DNA from: Chitinimonas sp036961565
GTDB taxonomy: Bacteria; Pseudomonadota; Gammaproteobacteria; Burkholderiales; Chitinimonadaceae
Assembly (NCBI RefSeq): GCF_036961565.1
Contig: NZ_JBAMDD010000002.1
Location: 248,001 to 312,000 of the forward strand
Length of the DNA stretch: 64,000 nucleotides
Direction: 5' to 3'
Shown: piece after piece, positions 8,576-16,814 of the stretch
Layout of the letters: every line of letters starts with the position of its first letter
Position numbering within the stretch: position 1 is the first letter of the stretch
Translations under genes and position numbers: made by a program
Notes under the pieces: generated by a model
The model's database searches: none
The model's input: the letters and a program-made list of their open reading frames with translations, nothing else
Told to the model about the DNA's origin: nothing

Positions 8576-9317
8576 GCAAGACTCCTTCAATACCGTGCTA
8601 CCTGAGCAGTTCGCCCACTGGCTACATAGCCCGCTGGGACAGTGCGTGCTGGAACACGAGCAGCGTTTCTTCGACAGCGCAGTCGCCGACGTATTCGGCT
8701 ACTACGCGGTGCAGCTGGAACTACCAGGGCTGGATCTGCTGCGCAGCAACCGTATGCCGACGCGGCTGACGGCCGGCCTCTCTCGGCACTGCGCGCTCAA
8801 CTGCGACCCGGCGCAACTCCCCTTTTCGACCGCCAGCATAGACCTGCTGGTGCTGCCCCACACACTGGACTTCCACACCGACCCTCGCGCCGTGCTGCGC
8901 GAGGCCGAACGGGTGCTGGTGCCAGAAGGCCGCCTGATGCTGACTGGCTTCAATCCCTGGAGCCTATGGGGCATGGCCCGCCGTGGCAAGCGCGGCCAGG
9001 GCATGCCCTGGCAGGGACACTTCCTGAGCCTGCCACGCATCAAGGACTGGATGGCCCTGCTGAACTTCGAAGCCGGGGCCAGCAAGGTCCATTGCTATCT
9101 GCCGCCCTTGGCCCAGTGCGGCTGGCGCAACCGCTTTGCATTTATGGAATATGCCGGCCAACGCTGGTGGCCGGTAGCGGGTGGCATCTACTGCCTGGAA
9201 GCCGTCAAACGGGTACGCGGCATGCGCCTGATCGCCCCACGCTGGAAAAAAGCCCACAGCAGTGTACGAGCCGTGGCGGTAGCCCTGCCCGACCGGCAGG
9301 AGCAGCGCGACGACTGA
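8574..9317 (+). CDS. Class I SAM-dependent methyltransferase (YafS-like)
   Basis: 247 residues, SAM-dependent methyltransferase domain of the Methyltransf_11 kind; the segment STASIDLLVLPHTLDFHTDP and EAERVLVPEGRLMLTGFNPWSLWG are the recognisable post-I and post-II regions. The substrate is unknown. It sits divergent to gloB as the yafS gene does in enterobacteria, so it is the positional homologue. I take the ATG at 8574 (AGGA about nine bases upstream); ATGs at 8550 and 8565 are alternatives. The three-copy repeat array begins three bases after its stop. Confidence 0.85.
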   Translation: MQDSFNTVLPEQFAHWLHSPLGQCVLEHEQRFFDSAVADVFGYYAVQLELPGLDLLRSNRMPTRLTAGLSRHCALNCDPAQLPFSTASIDLLVLPHTLDFHTDPRAVLREAERVLVPEGRLMLTGFNPWSLWGMARRGKRGQGMPWQGHFLSLPRIKDWMALLNFEAGASKVHCYLPPLAQCGWRNRFAFMEYAGQRWWPVAGGIYCLEAVKRVRGMRLIAPRWKKAHSSVRAVAVALPDRQEQRDD

Positions 9318-9319
9318 GA

Positions 9320-9780
9320 GCCTATCATGGGTTGAGGGTACTGATGGGTGTGACGCCTGAGCAGGCGCCAGGGAGGCCCTGGCGCTTAACGCCTGCGCAG
9401 CCTGAACCCGTAGGCTCTCCCCCTGTTTGAATCCACTCCCCCGCCCGCGCCGCCGCGCGGGAGCCTCGCTGGCGCTCGTTGTCGCGCCTATCATGGGTTG
9501 AGGGTACTGATAGGTGTGACGCCTGAGCAGGCGCCAGGGTAACCCTGGCGCTTAACGCCTGCGCAGCCTGAACCCGTAGGCTCTCCCCCTGTTTGAATCC
9601 ATTCCCCCCGCCCGCGCCGCCGCGCCGGAAGTCCACGTTGCACGGTGCGTGGGGGGAGCCTCGCTGGCGCTCGTTGTCGCGCCTATCATGGGTTGAGGGT
9701 ACTGATGGGTGTGATGCCTGAACAGGCGCCAGGGAGTCCCTGGCGCTAGCCGTCAGCACAGCCTGACACCGCAGGCTGCC
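9320..9780. repeat. Three tandem copies of a hairpin-bearing repeat (about 166-195 bp)
   Basis: Copies begin at 9320, 9486 and 9681, each with the text GCCTATCATGGGTTGAGGGT. Each has a strong hairpin with the same 9-bp arm (GCGCCAGGG/CCCTGGCGC) but a different loop: AGG, TAA and AGT. Copy 2 carries an extra stretch of about 29 bp near 9630-9656 and copy 3 is cut short near 9780. This fills the 473-bp gap between the methyltransferase and the MerR-type gene. A diverged fourth copy lies at about 24079. No ORF is supported here. Confidence 0.9.
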
Positions 9781-9790
9781 CCAGGCAGCC

Positions 9791-10699
9791 TTAGTGCTCT
9801 GCCCGCCATTGCCCTACGGCAGGCGCGATATCGATCAATCGTTCCAGCCGCAGCACATTGGGCGGCAGGCGTTTCAAGCCGCCGACACCCGCGCCACCCA
9901 GCCACAGCGATACCGCCGACGGTAAACGCTGCCGCAGCACGGCCACCAGTTCGCCGGCCTCGCGCACGGGAAAGGTCGACGACAGCGACAAGGCCAGGAT
10001 ATCGCAGCCCAGCTCGCAACTGGCTTCCACCATATCGTCTAGCGGCAACGATGTGCCCAGCGACCAGGTCTGGCAGCCCTGCATGCGCAGCATAGCCTCC
10101 ACCATCAGCAGCCCCAGCCCATGCTGCTCGCCCGATGGCGTAGTCAGTAGCACGCGTGGCGCAGCCAGGGGCTGATTGATGCCATTGACCGCCATGCGCA
10201 CCGTCTGCGAAATCTGTTCTACATAACTATGTTCCTGCCAGGCACTGATCTCGCCGGAGAACCAGGCCTCGCCGATACGGTTGTTGGCCTGCGGCATGAA
10301 CTCGGCCACAAAGTCGCGCAGGCCGCGCACCACCAGCTCGCCCTGCAGGTAGCGCTGCAACTCAGCTAGGTCGCGGCGTGCCAGGCATTCGATCAGGGGG
10401 TCGATGTCAGCGCCGGTTTCGCCGTGGCGGCCACCGCTGCCCATGCGCTCCAGTAGTTGCGCCAGCTCGGCCACCTCGCCCCGGACTATCTTGCTGGGCC
10501 GCAGGCCTCTATCCAGCAGGCGCCTGACCAGCCTGAGCTTCTCCACCTGTTCGGGCGGGTACACGCGATCCCCCTGTGCATCGCGCCCAGGCAGCGGAAA
10601 GCCATAGCGGCGCTCCCAGATGCGCAAGAGCTCCTTGGACAGGCCAGTCTCTCGCTCAACCGCACTGATGTTGAGCCCCAGGGTTTGATCTACTTGCAT
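9791..10699 (-). CDS. CarH/LitR-like MerR regulator with B12-binding domain
   Basis: 302 residues. An N-terminal MerR winged helix (residues 8-75, with KELLRIWERRYGF) is followed by a four-helix cap (about 100-175) and a cobalamin-binding Rossmann domain (about 182-300). The cap keeps the light-sensing pattern W146-x9-E156-H157 of CarH, and the B12 domain has E191-x-H193-x2-G196, the variant of the DxHxxG site in which His ligates cobalt. CarH-type proteins are adenosylcobalamin-bound repressors released by light. The operator-like sequence at its own start codon suggests autoregulation. No carotenoid gene is nearby; the divergent neighbours are two cytochromes c. Confidence 0.88.
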   Translation of the reverse strand: MQVDQTLGLNISAVERETGLSKELLRIWERRYGFPLPGRDAQGDRVYPPEQVEKLRLVRRLLDRGLRPSKIVRGEVAELAQLLERMGSGGRHGETGADIDPLIECLARRDLAELQRYLQGELVVRGLRDFVAEFMPQANNRIGEAWFSGEISAWQEHSYVEQISQTVRMAVNGINQPLAAPRVLLTTPSGEQHGLGLLMVEAMLRMQGCQTWSLGTSLPLDDMVEASCELGCDILALSLSSTFPVREAGELVAVLRQRLPSAVSLWLGGAGVGGLKRLPPNVLRLERLIDIAPAVGQWRAEH

Positions 10700-10702
10700 G
10701 GC

Positions 10703-10715
10703 ATGTACACATGTA
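10703..10715. promoter_or_regulatory. Possible operator at the CarH-like start
   Basis: ATGTA-CAC-ATGTA direct repeat containing the palindrome TGTACA, 4-16 bases before the regulator's ATG, where a bound repressor would block initiation. Function is inferred from position only. Confidence 0.35.
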
Positions 10716-10971
10716 TCGGACAGGAGGATGTCTGCATCATAACGCCGTTCCTTGGTCGTCGCACATCAATGGTCGGTTTAGCCATCATGGGCTATCCGCA
10801 AGGCTGGCCATGCCTGCCCTAACCACCTCGGCGCGGGCGGAAAAACCACGCCCAGACACCCTTGCCTAATAAAGCAGCGGGCTTGACTGGCAGGGTAGCC
10901 GCCCCGTCGTTACAATGCTGCGGATTTCGACGACTCCCCCGTCGAAGCAAGATACCAATATGGGAGGTGAC

Positions 10972-11292
10972 ATGAAGTACAACGCAACCTGGCTGCTACT
11001 GGGCCTGCTGGCCTTGCCGCTGGCCTCGCATGCCGCCGGCAATGCGGCCAACGGCGCCAAAAAGAACTCGATGTGCATAGGCTGCCACGGCATTCCTGGC
11101 TACAAGACCGCCTTCCCGGATGTCTATCATGTGCCCAAGATAGGTGGCCAGCATGCCGAATACCTCGCGGCGGCACTGCAAGGCTACAAGACGGGTGCCC
11201 GCAAGCATCCCACCATGAATGGCATTGCCGTGCAGTTGTCCGAACAGGATATTGCCGACCTCGCCGCCTACTATGCTGCGCAGAAGAAATAA
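10972..11292 (+). CDS. Periplasmic monohaem cytochrome c
   Basis: 106 residues with a signal peptide (cleavage near SHA-A) and one CIGCH haem site. The distal Met is probably the one in HPTMNGI. Class I cytochrome of the c4/c553 kind, an electron carrier to a terminal oxidase or similar. The start at 10972 has the ribosome site GGGAGGTG; the longer upstream frame is not credible. Ten bases separate it from a second, similar cytochrome, so the two form an operon. Which oxidase or dehydrogenase they serve cannot be seen here. Confidence 0.9.
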   Translation: MKYNATWLLLGLLALPLASHAAGNAANGAKKNSMCIGCHGIPGYKTAFPDVYHVPKIGGQHAEYLAAALQGYKTGARKHPTMNGIAVQLSEQDIADLAAYYAAQKK

Positions 11293-11302
11293 GGGGAGCC
11301 CG

Positions 11303-11626
11303 ATGAACGCACTACGCTATACCGTGGCCGCCCTGGCGGGCCTGGCACTGTCTGCACACGCCGCCGACCTGGCCGCAGGCCGTACCAAGTCCGAGCAGCT
11401 CTGCGCTGCCTGCCACAATGTGGATGGCAAGAGCACCAATCCGCAGTACCCGGTACTGGCCGGCCAGCATGCCGACTACCTGAAGCATTCGCTCAAGCAA
11501 TATCAGAGCGGCGTGCGCAACAACGCCATCATGGCCGGCATGGTCAAGACCTTGACCAAGGCCGATATCGACAATCTGTCGGCCTGGTTTGCCAGCCAGG
11601 ACAGCAGCCTGAACATGAAGCGGTAA
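11303..11626 (+). CDS. Periplasmic monohaem cytochrome c
   Basis: 107 residues, signal peptide (cleavage near AHA-A), one CAACH haem site, and a likely axial Met in the IMAGMV segment. It shares with its upstream neighbour the GQHA(D/E)YL segment and overall length, so the two look like the halves of a dihaem c4 cytochrome carried as separate genes. Start at 11303 with GGGG(A)G before it. A hairpin terminator follows 28 bp after the stop. Confidence 0.9.
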   Translation: MNALRYTVAALAGLALSAHAADLAAGRTKSEQLCAACHNVDGKSTNPQYPVLAGQHADYLKHSLKQYQSGVRNNAIMAGMVKTLTKADIDNLSAWFASQDSSLNMKR

Positions 11627-11653
11627 TCGCTTCGCGGTTTCCCTGCTGTCGCG

Positions 11654-11680
11654 ACGCCCGGCCCTGCCGGGCGTTGTCTT
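11654..11680 (+). terminator. Intrinsic terminator after the cytochromes
   Basis: Stem ACGCCCGGC/GCCGGGCGT with a CCT loop, followed by TGTCTTTT. Confidence 0.8.
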
Positions 11681-11726
11681 TTGCACTATCGTCAACCTAT
11701 ACCCAGCCGTACTGGTCCGCCCCATC

Positions 11727-12341
11727 ATGCACAGACCCAGCCCCGACTTACGCGATGGCACCCTGGTAGTCCGCCAGGGCCAGGCCAGCGACGCCCCCGC
11801 CATACTGGCGTTCTTCCAGGCAAACCGTACGGCCTTTGGCCCGGTTGAGCCACGCCGGCCTGACAACTTCTATACCCTGGAGTCTTGTCATATGCGATTG
11901 GCCATGCACCGCAATCAGCTTGAAGAAGGGCGTAGTGCCTGCCTGTTTGTGTTTGATGCCGACAACCGCACTGTCATCGGCACCGTCAATTTCACCAATA
12001 TCTCGGGCTACCCGCATTACGGCGCCACGCTCGGCTACTCGCTGGCGCAATCGGAATGGGGTAAGGGCCGCATGGTGCAGGCACTCAGGCTAGCGCTGGA
12101 CTGGCTGTTCGAGGCCTTCAACCTGCACCGTGTTGCCGCCAACCATCTGCCCGACAACGAACGCAGTGCACGGGTACTGGCCAAGCTGGGATTCAAGCAG
12201 GAAGGCTACGCGCCCGACTACCTCCTGATAGACGGTATCTGGCGTGATCATGTGCTGACGGCGCTCACCCACACCGATTGGCAGGCCCGAGACCTGCATG
12301 CCCCTTTGATAGTCGACGGCACAGGCGCACCTCAGAAATAA
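11727..12341 (+). CDS. RimJ/RimL-type GNAT N-acetyltransferase
   Basis: 204 residues. GNAT fold with the acetyl-CoA loop region QSEWGKGRMVQAL and the typical C-terminal ARVLAKLGFKQEGYAPDYLLIDGIWRDHVLTAL of the ribosomal-protein alanine acetyltransferase (RimJ) group. It probably acetylates a protein N-terminus, perhaps S5; substrate assignment is by family only. The ATG at 11727 has no strong ribosome site, and an ATG further in would cut the conserved strand, so I keep it. Confidence 0.8.
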   Translation: MHRPSPDLRDGTLVVRQGQASDAPAILAFFQANRTAFGPVEPRRPDNFYTLESCHMRLAMHRNQLEEGRSACLFVFDADNRTVIGTVNFTNISGYPHYGATLGYSLAQSEWGKGRMVQALRLALDWLFEAFNLHRVAANHLPDNERSARVLAKLGFKQEGYAPDYLLIDGIWRDHVLTALTHTDWQARDLHAPLIVDGTGAPQK

Positions 12342-12498
12342 GGGCTGGCCTCACAGGCATAGGCCAGCTAGGCTCATTCTGTACGTCATTCACCATCACA
12401 ATGTTGGAACTCCACGTTAGTTAAAAAATCATAGAATACTAATAATAGCCATTCCACCGCTCGCACCAGCGAAACTATCCGGGATGGCGGAGGTGCCT

Positions 12499-14133
12499 AT
12501 GCTGGACAATCTGACCCAACTGCTCATAGGCCAGGGTTTCATCCCCCATGGCTACTGCTTTGCCTGGTCGCCCGGCTTGCTGTGGACCATGGTGCTCTCC
12601 GATGCAGCCATTGGCATCGCCTACTTCAGCATACCGCTGGCGCTGATCACCATTGCCCGCAAGCGCGCCGACCTGCACTTCAATCAAGTCATGCTGCTGT
12701 TTGCCGCCTTCATCCTGGCTTGCGGCACTACCCACTTCCTTGATCTCATCAGCATCTGGTACCCCATCTACTGGATAGATGCCTGGGCCAGGGTATTTAC
12801 CGCCATCATCTCGCTGTTTACCGCCTACGCCCTGTGGCGCATGATCCCCCGGGTACTCGCCCTGCCCAGCCCCAGGCAGTTGACCGAAGCCAATCTCAAG
12901 CTATCGGAAGAGATTGCAGCCCGCAGGGACAAAGAGCTGGAGCTCAAGACCAGCGAAGAACGTCTGCGGCAGTTGTCGGACAATCTGGAAGCCATGGTGG
13001 CGGAGCGTACGGCCCAACTGGCCGAGACCAATACCCGGCTGCAAGGCGAGGTGGCTGATCGCCAGCGCATGCAGACCGAGCTGCAGGTAGTCAATCGCAA
13101 GCTGGAGGAATCCTTGCGGCAGCAAGCCGCCCGCTCCACCGAGATAGAGCAGCTGAACAAGATGGGCGATCTGATGCAAAGCTGTGTCTCGGTGAACGAG
13201 CTGGCGCTGGTACTCAGCAACTTCTCGGCCGGCTATCTGGAAGCCGCCACCGGCGCCATCTACCTGATGGATGAGGAGGCCGGGCTGGTCACCGAGGAAA
13301 GCAGCTGGGGCAATATGCCTGAGGTAGAGAAATCCTTCCCACCCGGCAGTTGCTGGGCACTGCGGCGCGGCCAGATCCATCCTGCCGACCCCTTGCAGCA
13401 GAATCTGCACTGCCAGCACGTCAGCGACCACAGCGACCATGTGTGCGTGCCCCTGATAGGCAATGGCGAGACCTTGGGCCTACTGCACCTGCGCCACCCA
13501 CGTGGCCTGCATGATCCGGCATTTCTGGATGGGGTGGCCAAGCGCGCGGCCCTGGCCCTGGTGAGCCTGAAGACCCGCGAAGCACTATTCAACGAAGCCA
13601 CCCACGATCCCCTGACCGGCCTGTATAACCGCCGCTACCTGGATGGTGCGCTAGAAGAATCCGAGCGCCGCTCACGCCGCAACAATCGCACGGTCGGCTT
13701 GATGATGCTGGACCTGGATCATTTCAAGATGATCAACGACACCTATGGCCACGAAGTGGGCGACGAGGTATTACGCGCCTTTGCCAGCCTGCTGAAGGGC
13801 AGCTTGCGGGCCGGTGACATTGCCTGCCGCTACGGCGGCGAGGAGTTCACCATTCTGCTGTCCGGTGCCACCCTGAACGCCACCCGCCAGCGTGCCGAAC
13901 AACTGCGCCAGCAGGTTGAGCAACTGCGGGTACCCTACCGTGACAAACAACTGGCGCTGACCGTCTCCATCGGCATAGCCGTGTTCCCCGAACATGGCCA
14001 CCACCTCGACGATGTGCTGCACGCCGCCGACGCCGCGCTCTACGATGCCAAACATGCAGGTCGCAACCGGGTGGCCACGGCCAATCAAGCAACGGAGGAC
14101 GGCGCCGGCAGCCATGCACAGACCGCAGACTGA
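12499..14133 (+). CDS. Diguanylate cyclase with ethylene-receptor-like membrane domain and GAF
   Basis: 544 residues from the ATG at 12499 (CGGAGG five bases upstream). Residues 25-110 form three membrane helices that closely follow the ethylene-binding domain of plant ETR1: SD35-x6-Y42 then FSIPL, and C75-x3-H79 in ACGTTH. In ETR1 the equivalent Cys65 and His69 hold Cu(I). A coiled coil (about 120-225), a GAF domain (about 230-365) and a GGDEF domain (375-535) follow. The active site is GGEEF at 446-450 and the inhibitory RxxD at 437-440 is intact, so it should make c-di-GMP with product feedback. The membrane domain predicts a copper-dependent sensor of ethylene or a similar small ligand; this is inference from residues. 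Confidence 0.88.
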   Translation: MLDNLTQLLIGQGFIPHGYCFAWSPGLLWTMVLSDAAIGIAYFSIPLALITIARKRADLHFNQVMLLFAAFILACGTTHFLDLISIWYPIYWIDAWARVFTAIISLFTAYALWRMIPRVLALPSPRQLTEANLKLSEEIAARRDKELELKTSEERLRQLSDNLEAMVAERTAQLAETNTRLQGEVADRQRMQTELQVVNRKLEESLRQQAARSTEIEQLNKMGDLMQSCVSVNELALVLSNFSAGYLEAATGAIYLMDEEAGLVTEESSWGNMPEVEKSFPPGSCWALRRGQIHPADPLQQNLHCQHVSDHSDHVCVPLIGNGETLGLLHLRHPRGLHDPAFLDGVAKRAALALVSLKTREALFNEATHDPLTGLYNRRYLDGALEESERRSRRNNRTVGLMMLDLDHFKMINDTYGHEVGDEVLRAFASLLKGSLRAGDIACRYGGEEFTILLSGATLNATRQRAEQLRQQVEQLRVPYRDKQLALTVSIGIAVFPEHGHHLDDVLHAADAALYDAKHAGRNRVATANQATEDGAGSHAQTAD

Positions 14134-14147
14134 GCGACGTCTGGCAG

Positions 14148-14687
14148 TCAGTCCAAAGCCAGCGGGTAACTGGCGCGGCCACGGTTATCAAAGCACTGCA
14201 TCGGCCCTTCCCAAGGGCCATCCTGCCACCGTGCCACTTCAAAGTCATTGCCCGTATAGCCGGCAATGACTTTGGGCCAAAAGGCCTGCGCCGGCAGATT
14301 GCGCGGCACCTGCGCCACCTCCCACCGCCCTGGCAAGGTATCAAAAATCTGCAGTGCCGCACGCTGCGCCACACCCCTGCCGCGATAGCGGCGCAGCACA
14401 AAGTACTGCGCCATCCAGTAGTGGCTATCCGGCCGGCAGACCATGTCGTTCACCAGGGCAAAGCCGGCATAGCGCCCACCCACCCTGAACACAAAGGGGT
14501 GATAATTGGCGTTCAACCAATAGGCATCCAGCCTGTAGCCATACAGGCCATGCTCGTCCAGCTCCATGTCCCAGTAGTCGGACAGATCGTGCTGGTACAG
14601 CTCCAGCATGTGCTGGAGCGGCAGTCGATCAGATGGCGTGGCGCGCATCACCCGTAAATCCAGCGCCGTATTCTGCTGGTCTGCCAT
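14148..14687 (-). CDS. GNAT family N-acetyltransferase
   Basis: 179 residues. The GNAT acetyl-CoA site is visible as QYFVLRRYRGRGVAQRAALQIFD. The substrate is unknown. The ATG at 14687 lies one base past the rsgA stop, with GGAGG inside the rsgA end as ribosome site, so it is translationally coupled to rsgA. The eight extra residues of an upstream start would overlap rsgA and are not needed. Convergent with the diguanylate cyclase, 14 bp apart. Confidence 0.82.
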   Translation of the reverse strand: MADQQNTALDLRVMRATPSDRLPLQHMLELYQHDLSDYWDMELDEHGLYGYRLDAYWLNANYHPFVFRVGGRYAGFALVNDMVCRPDSHYWMAQYFVLRRYRGRGVAQRAALQIFDTLPGRWEVAQVPRNLPAQAFWPKVIAGYTGNDFEVARWQDGPWEGPMQCFDNRGRASYPLALD

Positions 14688-14688
14688 C

Positions 14689-15759
14689 TCAAAACCTCCG
14701 CTTCTCATTGGAGCGCGCCTTGCCTGCCTTGCCTATCACCTTCCACTTGGCCTGCAGGGCCTTGCGCTCCAATGGCGTCTGCTGGCTGCGGCGCACCTCG
14801 CGCAATAGCTTGTGGTAATTCAGCAGCCGGTCATCGGGCACCACCCCACGCACCGCACACCCAGGCTCATCCTCGTGCTGGCAATCACGGAAATAGCAAT
14901 GCCCCGCCAGCGCCTCGATATCTTCGAAGGTTGCCGCCAGGCTCTCCTCATCGGCATCAGGCCGCCAGGTGCGCAAACCGGGGGTATCGATTATGCAGAC
15001 ACCCGATGGGCATAGATGCAGCGAGCGTGCCGTGGTGGTATGGCGGCCTCGGCCATCCCCCCGCCGCACATCACCCGTCATCTGGCTTGCGCTGCCGCTC
15101 AGGGTATTGGTCAAGGTGGACTTGCCCGCACCCGAGGAACCCAGCAGCACCAGCGTCTGCCCCGGCGCCAGCCACGGTGCCAGCTCATCCAGCGTCTCGG
15201 GTGCAAGGGCATTGACGGCATAGGCCGGGATACTACGTGGTAGCCGCTGGTGCACCTCGGCCATGCGTGCCTCTACGGCATCGCCGATATCCGCCTTGGT
15301 CAGCACCACCACACCCATCACGCCACTGGCCTGCACCAGCGCCAGATAGCGCTCCATGCGCCGCAGGTTGTAGTCGTGATCCAGGCCCATGACCAACAGG
15401 GCAGTATCGATATTGCTGGCCAACGGTTGCCGCCTGCCATCGTTGGCACGTCGGGCCAGGTGGGTAAAGGGCGGCAACTGCTGGGCTATCCACCACTCGC
15501 CGTGAGCATGCGGCGCCACCACCACCCAATCACCCACTGCCAGGCCCGTGCCCTGCTCCTGCAGCAGATTGACCAGGGCGGGCAAGGCACGGGCCGTGTG
15601 CTCTGCCACACCGTCATGCACCTGCAGCAGGTCGCGTTGTACTTCGGTAATGCGCATCAAACAACTACCCGGCGCGGCCGGGGGCAGGAATGCCAGCTGG
15701 CTGGCGAGTTGCGGGGTAAGGCCGATCTGACGCAGGGTTTCGAAATCGAATTCGATCAT
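14689..15759 (-). CDS. rsgA: Ribosome small subunit-dependent GTPase A
   Basis: 356 residues, circularly permuted GTPase that aids 30S maturation. An OB-fold domain (about 35-105) is followed by the permuted G motifs: LTKAD (G4), GSSGAGKS (G1), GRHTTT (G2) and DTPG (G3). The C-terminal zinc knuckle CYFRDCQHEDEPGC is present. Full length for the family. A coupled GNAT gene follows. About 200 bp upstream there is a 13-codon ORF on the same strand. Confidence 0.95.
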   Translation of the reverse strand: MIEFDFETLRQIGLTPQLASQLAFLPPAAPGSCLMRITEVQRDLLQVHDGVAEHTARALPALVNLLQEQGTGLAVGDWVVVAPHAHGEWWIAQQLPPFTHLARRANDGRRQPLASNIDTALLVMGLDHDYNLRRMERYLALVQASGVMGVVVLTKADIGDAVEARMAEVHQRLPRSIPAYAVNALAPETLDELAPWLAPGQTLVLLGSSGAGKSTLTNTLSGSASQMTGDVRRGDGRGRHTTTARSLHLCPSGVCIIDTPGLRTWRPDADEESLAATFEDIEALAGHCYFRDCQHEDEPGCAVRGVVPDDRLLNYHKLLREVRRSQQTPLERKALQAKWKVIGKAGKARSNEKRRF

Positions 15760-16336
15760 GATGTCGTTGTATTCCAGGTCTTGTTGCGCGCAGCCGCGCG
15801 CGACGCTGCCGGCCTATAGACCAGCAGCACAAAGAAGAGCGGAAGTCGGCCACGCAACACGCGGGCGCCAACGCACCTGGCTTACAAACGATTTGGAACG
15901 CAGACCAACCGGCGATTCAGTACATGCCGGCAGGCAGGCAAAACAGGGGTGAGGCTAGGCTCAGGCAGTGGCCGACAGGAGGGCAAGGTCAAATGTCTTC
16001 ATGGCGCTGTGCTCCTGTGGTGAATGAAAGGTGCGTACAGTGTGATACCCAGAGACGGCGCAGGTCAACTATTTCAAGGTGGCGTAGCGCTTGTAGTGTC
16101 AGCAAAGCACTTCGACTCAACATCCTGCCCCCCTACCACCAGCAGTGGCCTGGTCTCGCCAGTACGCAGCCAGCCTAGTCATCGATACAATCGGGGTAAA
16201 ACAAGCAACACGACATCAGGCACTGCGCCGCCTGATGCACGCCACACCAAGCGCCCGGCGCTAGAGTATTTACCCACGCTCTGGCCTGCAACCCACACAG
16301 TGGCAACAATAGGATCAATCATGGAGGAGCAATACA
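15760..16336. other. 577-bp gap with no supported protein gene
   Basis: Between divergent rsgA and the DUF1992 gene. It holds a short ORF with a ribosome site (15961-16002) and an 8-bp inverted repeat CATCAGGC/GCCTGATG at 16214-16237 that may be an operator or weak hairpin. Longer open frames here are rich in Ser/Thr/Pro with odd codon use and are not credible. Confidence 0.6.
15961..16002 (-). CDS. Possible 13-residue peptide upstream of rsgA
   Basis: ATG to TGA, 13 codons (MKTFDLALLSATA), with AGGAG nine bases before the start. Same length as the short ORF before rtcB, and both end in Ser-Ala-x-Ala-stop. Either a leader or small peptide, or chance. Confidence 0.25.
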   Translation of the reverse strand: MKTFDLALLSATA

Positions 16337-16672
16337 GTGAGTAAGAAACTCAAGACGTTCGATGATGAAATTGCCGCCTATATACGTTCAAACGAGCAGA
16401 ACGGCGAGCTGCGCCAGGCGCCGAGCTGGGGTAAGCCCCTAGCCAACGACGATGGCTTTGACGCCACGCCGGAGGATCTCCGTATGGGTTACAAGATGCT
16501 GAAAAGCGCCGGCTATGTCCCGCCAGAAGTCGAGATGATGAACAGGCTCAGTGCCATGCGGGTACAGCTCAGCATCCTCAACCCCTGCTGCAGCGAAGCC
16601 GAGGAACTCCGTCAGGAGATTCGTGATCTGCAACTGAAGGTGACCCTGCAACTGGAGTCGCTGCGCGCCTGA
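16337..16672 (+). CDS. DUF1992 (DnaJ homologue subfamily C member 28-type) protein
   Basis: 111 residues. The conserved pattern of DUF1992 is clear: FDDEIAAYI, then GKPL, then LRMGYKMLKSAGYVPPEVEMM, then a coiled-coil tail (about 70-110). The function is unknown; bacterial members lack a J domain. The start is GTG at 16337 with GGAGGAG eight bases upstream; the ATG at 16321 is out of frame. Monocistronic by appearance. Confidence 0.85.
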   Translation: MSKKLKTFDDEIAAYIRSNEQNGELRQAPSWGKPLANDDGFDATPEDLRMGYKMLKSAGYVPPEVEMMNRLSAMRVQLSILNPCCSEAEELRQEIRDLQLKVTLQLESLRA

Positions 16673-16814
16673 TACAACCGATCTATGCGGCCGGCAGCCT
16701 GCTCAGGCAGACCGGCTGCAAGGCATGAGGGCTTGGTGATTCTGGCCGGGCGCGGCAGTCATAGCAGGGGGCAGCAAGCGTGTAAACTGCGCCCCCAGTG
16801 TGTTGTCAGCGCCG

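Noticed and set aside
9420..9450. tRNA T-loop-like GTTTGAATCC in the repeat array
   Set aside because: No matching acceptor, D or anticodon arms; resemblance to a tRNA 3' end is not enough.
16024..16344. 106-codon frame before the DUF1992 gene
   Set aside because: Low-complexity Ser/Thr/Pro composition, odd codons, overlaps the real gene start.
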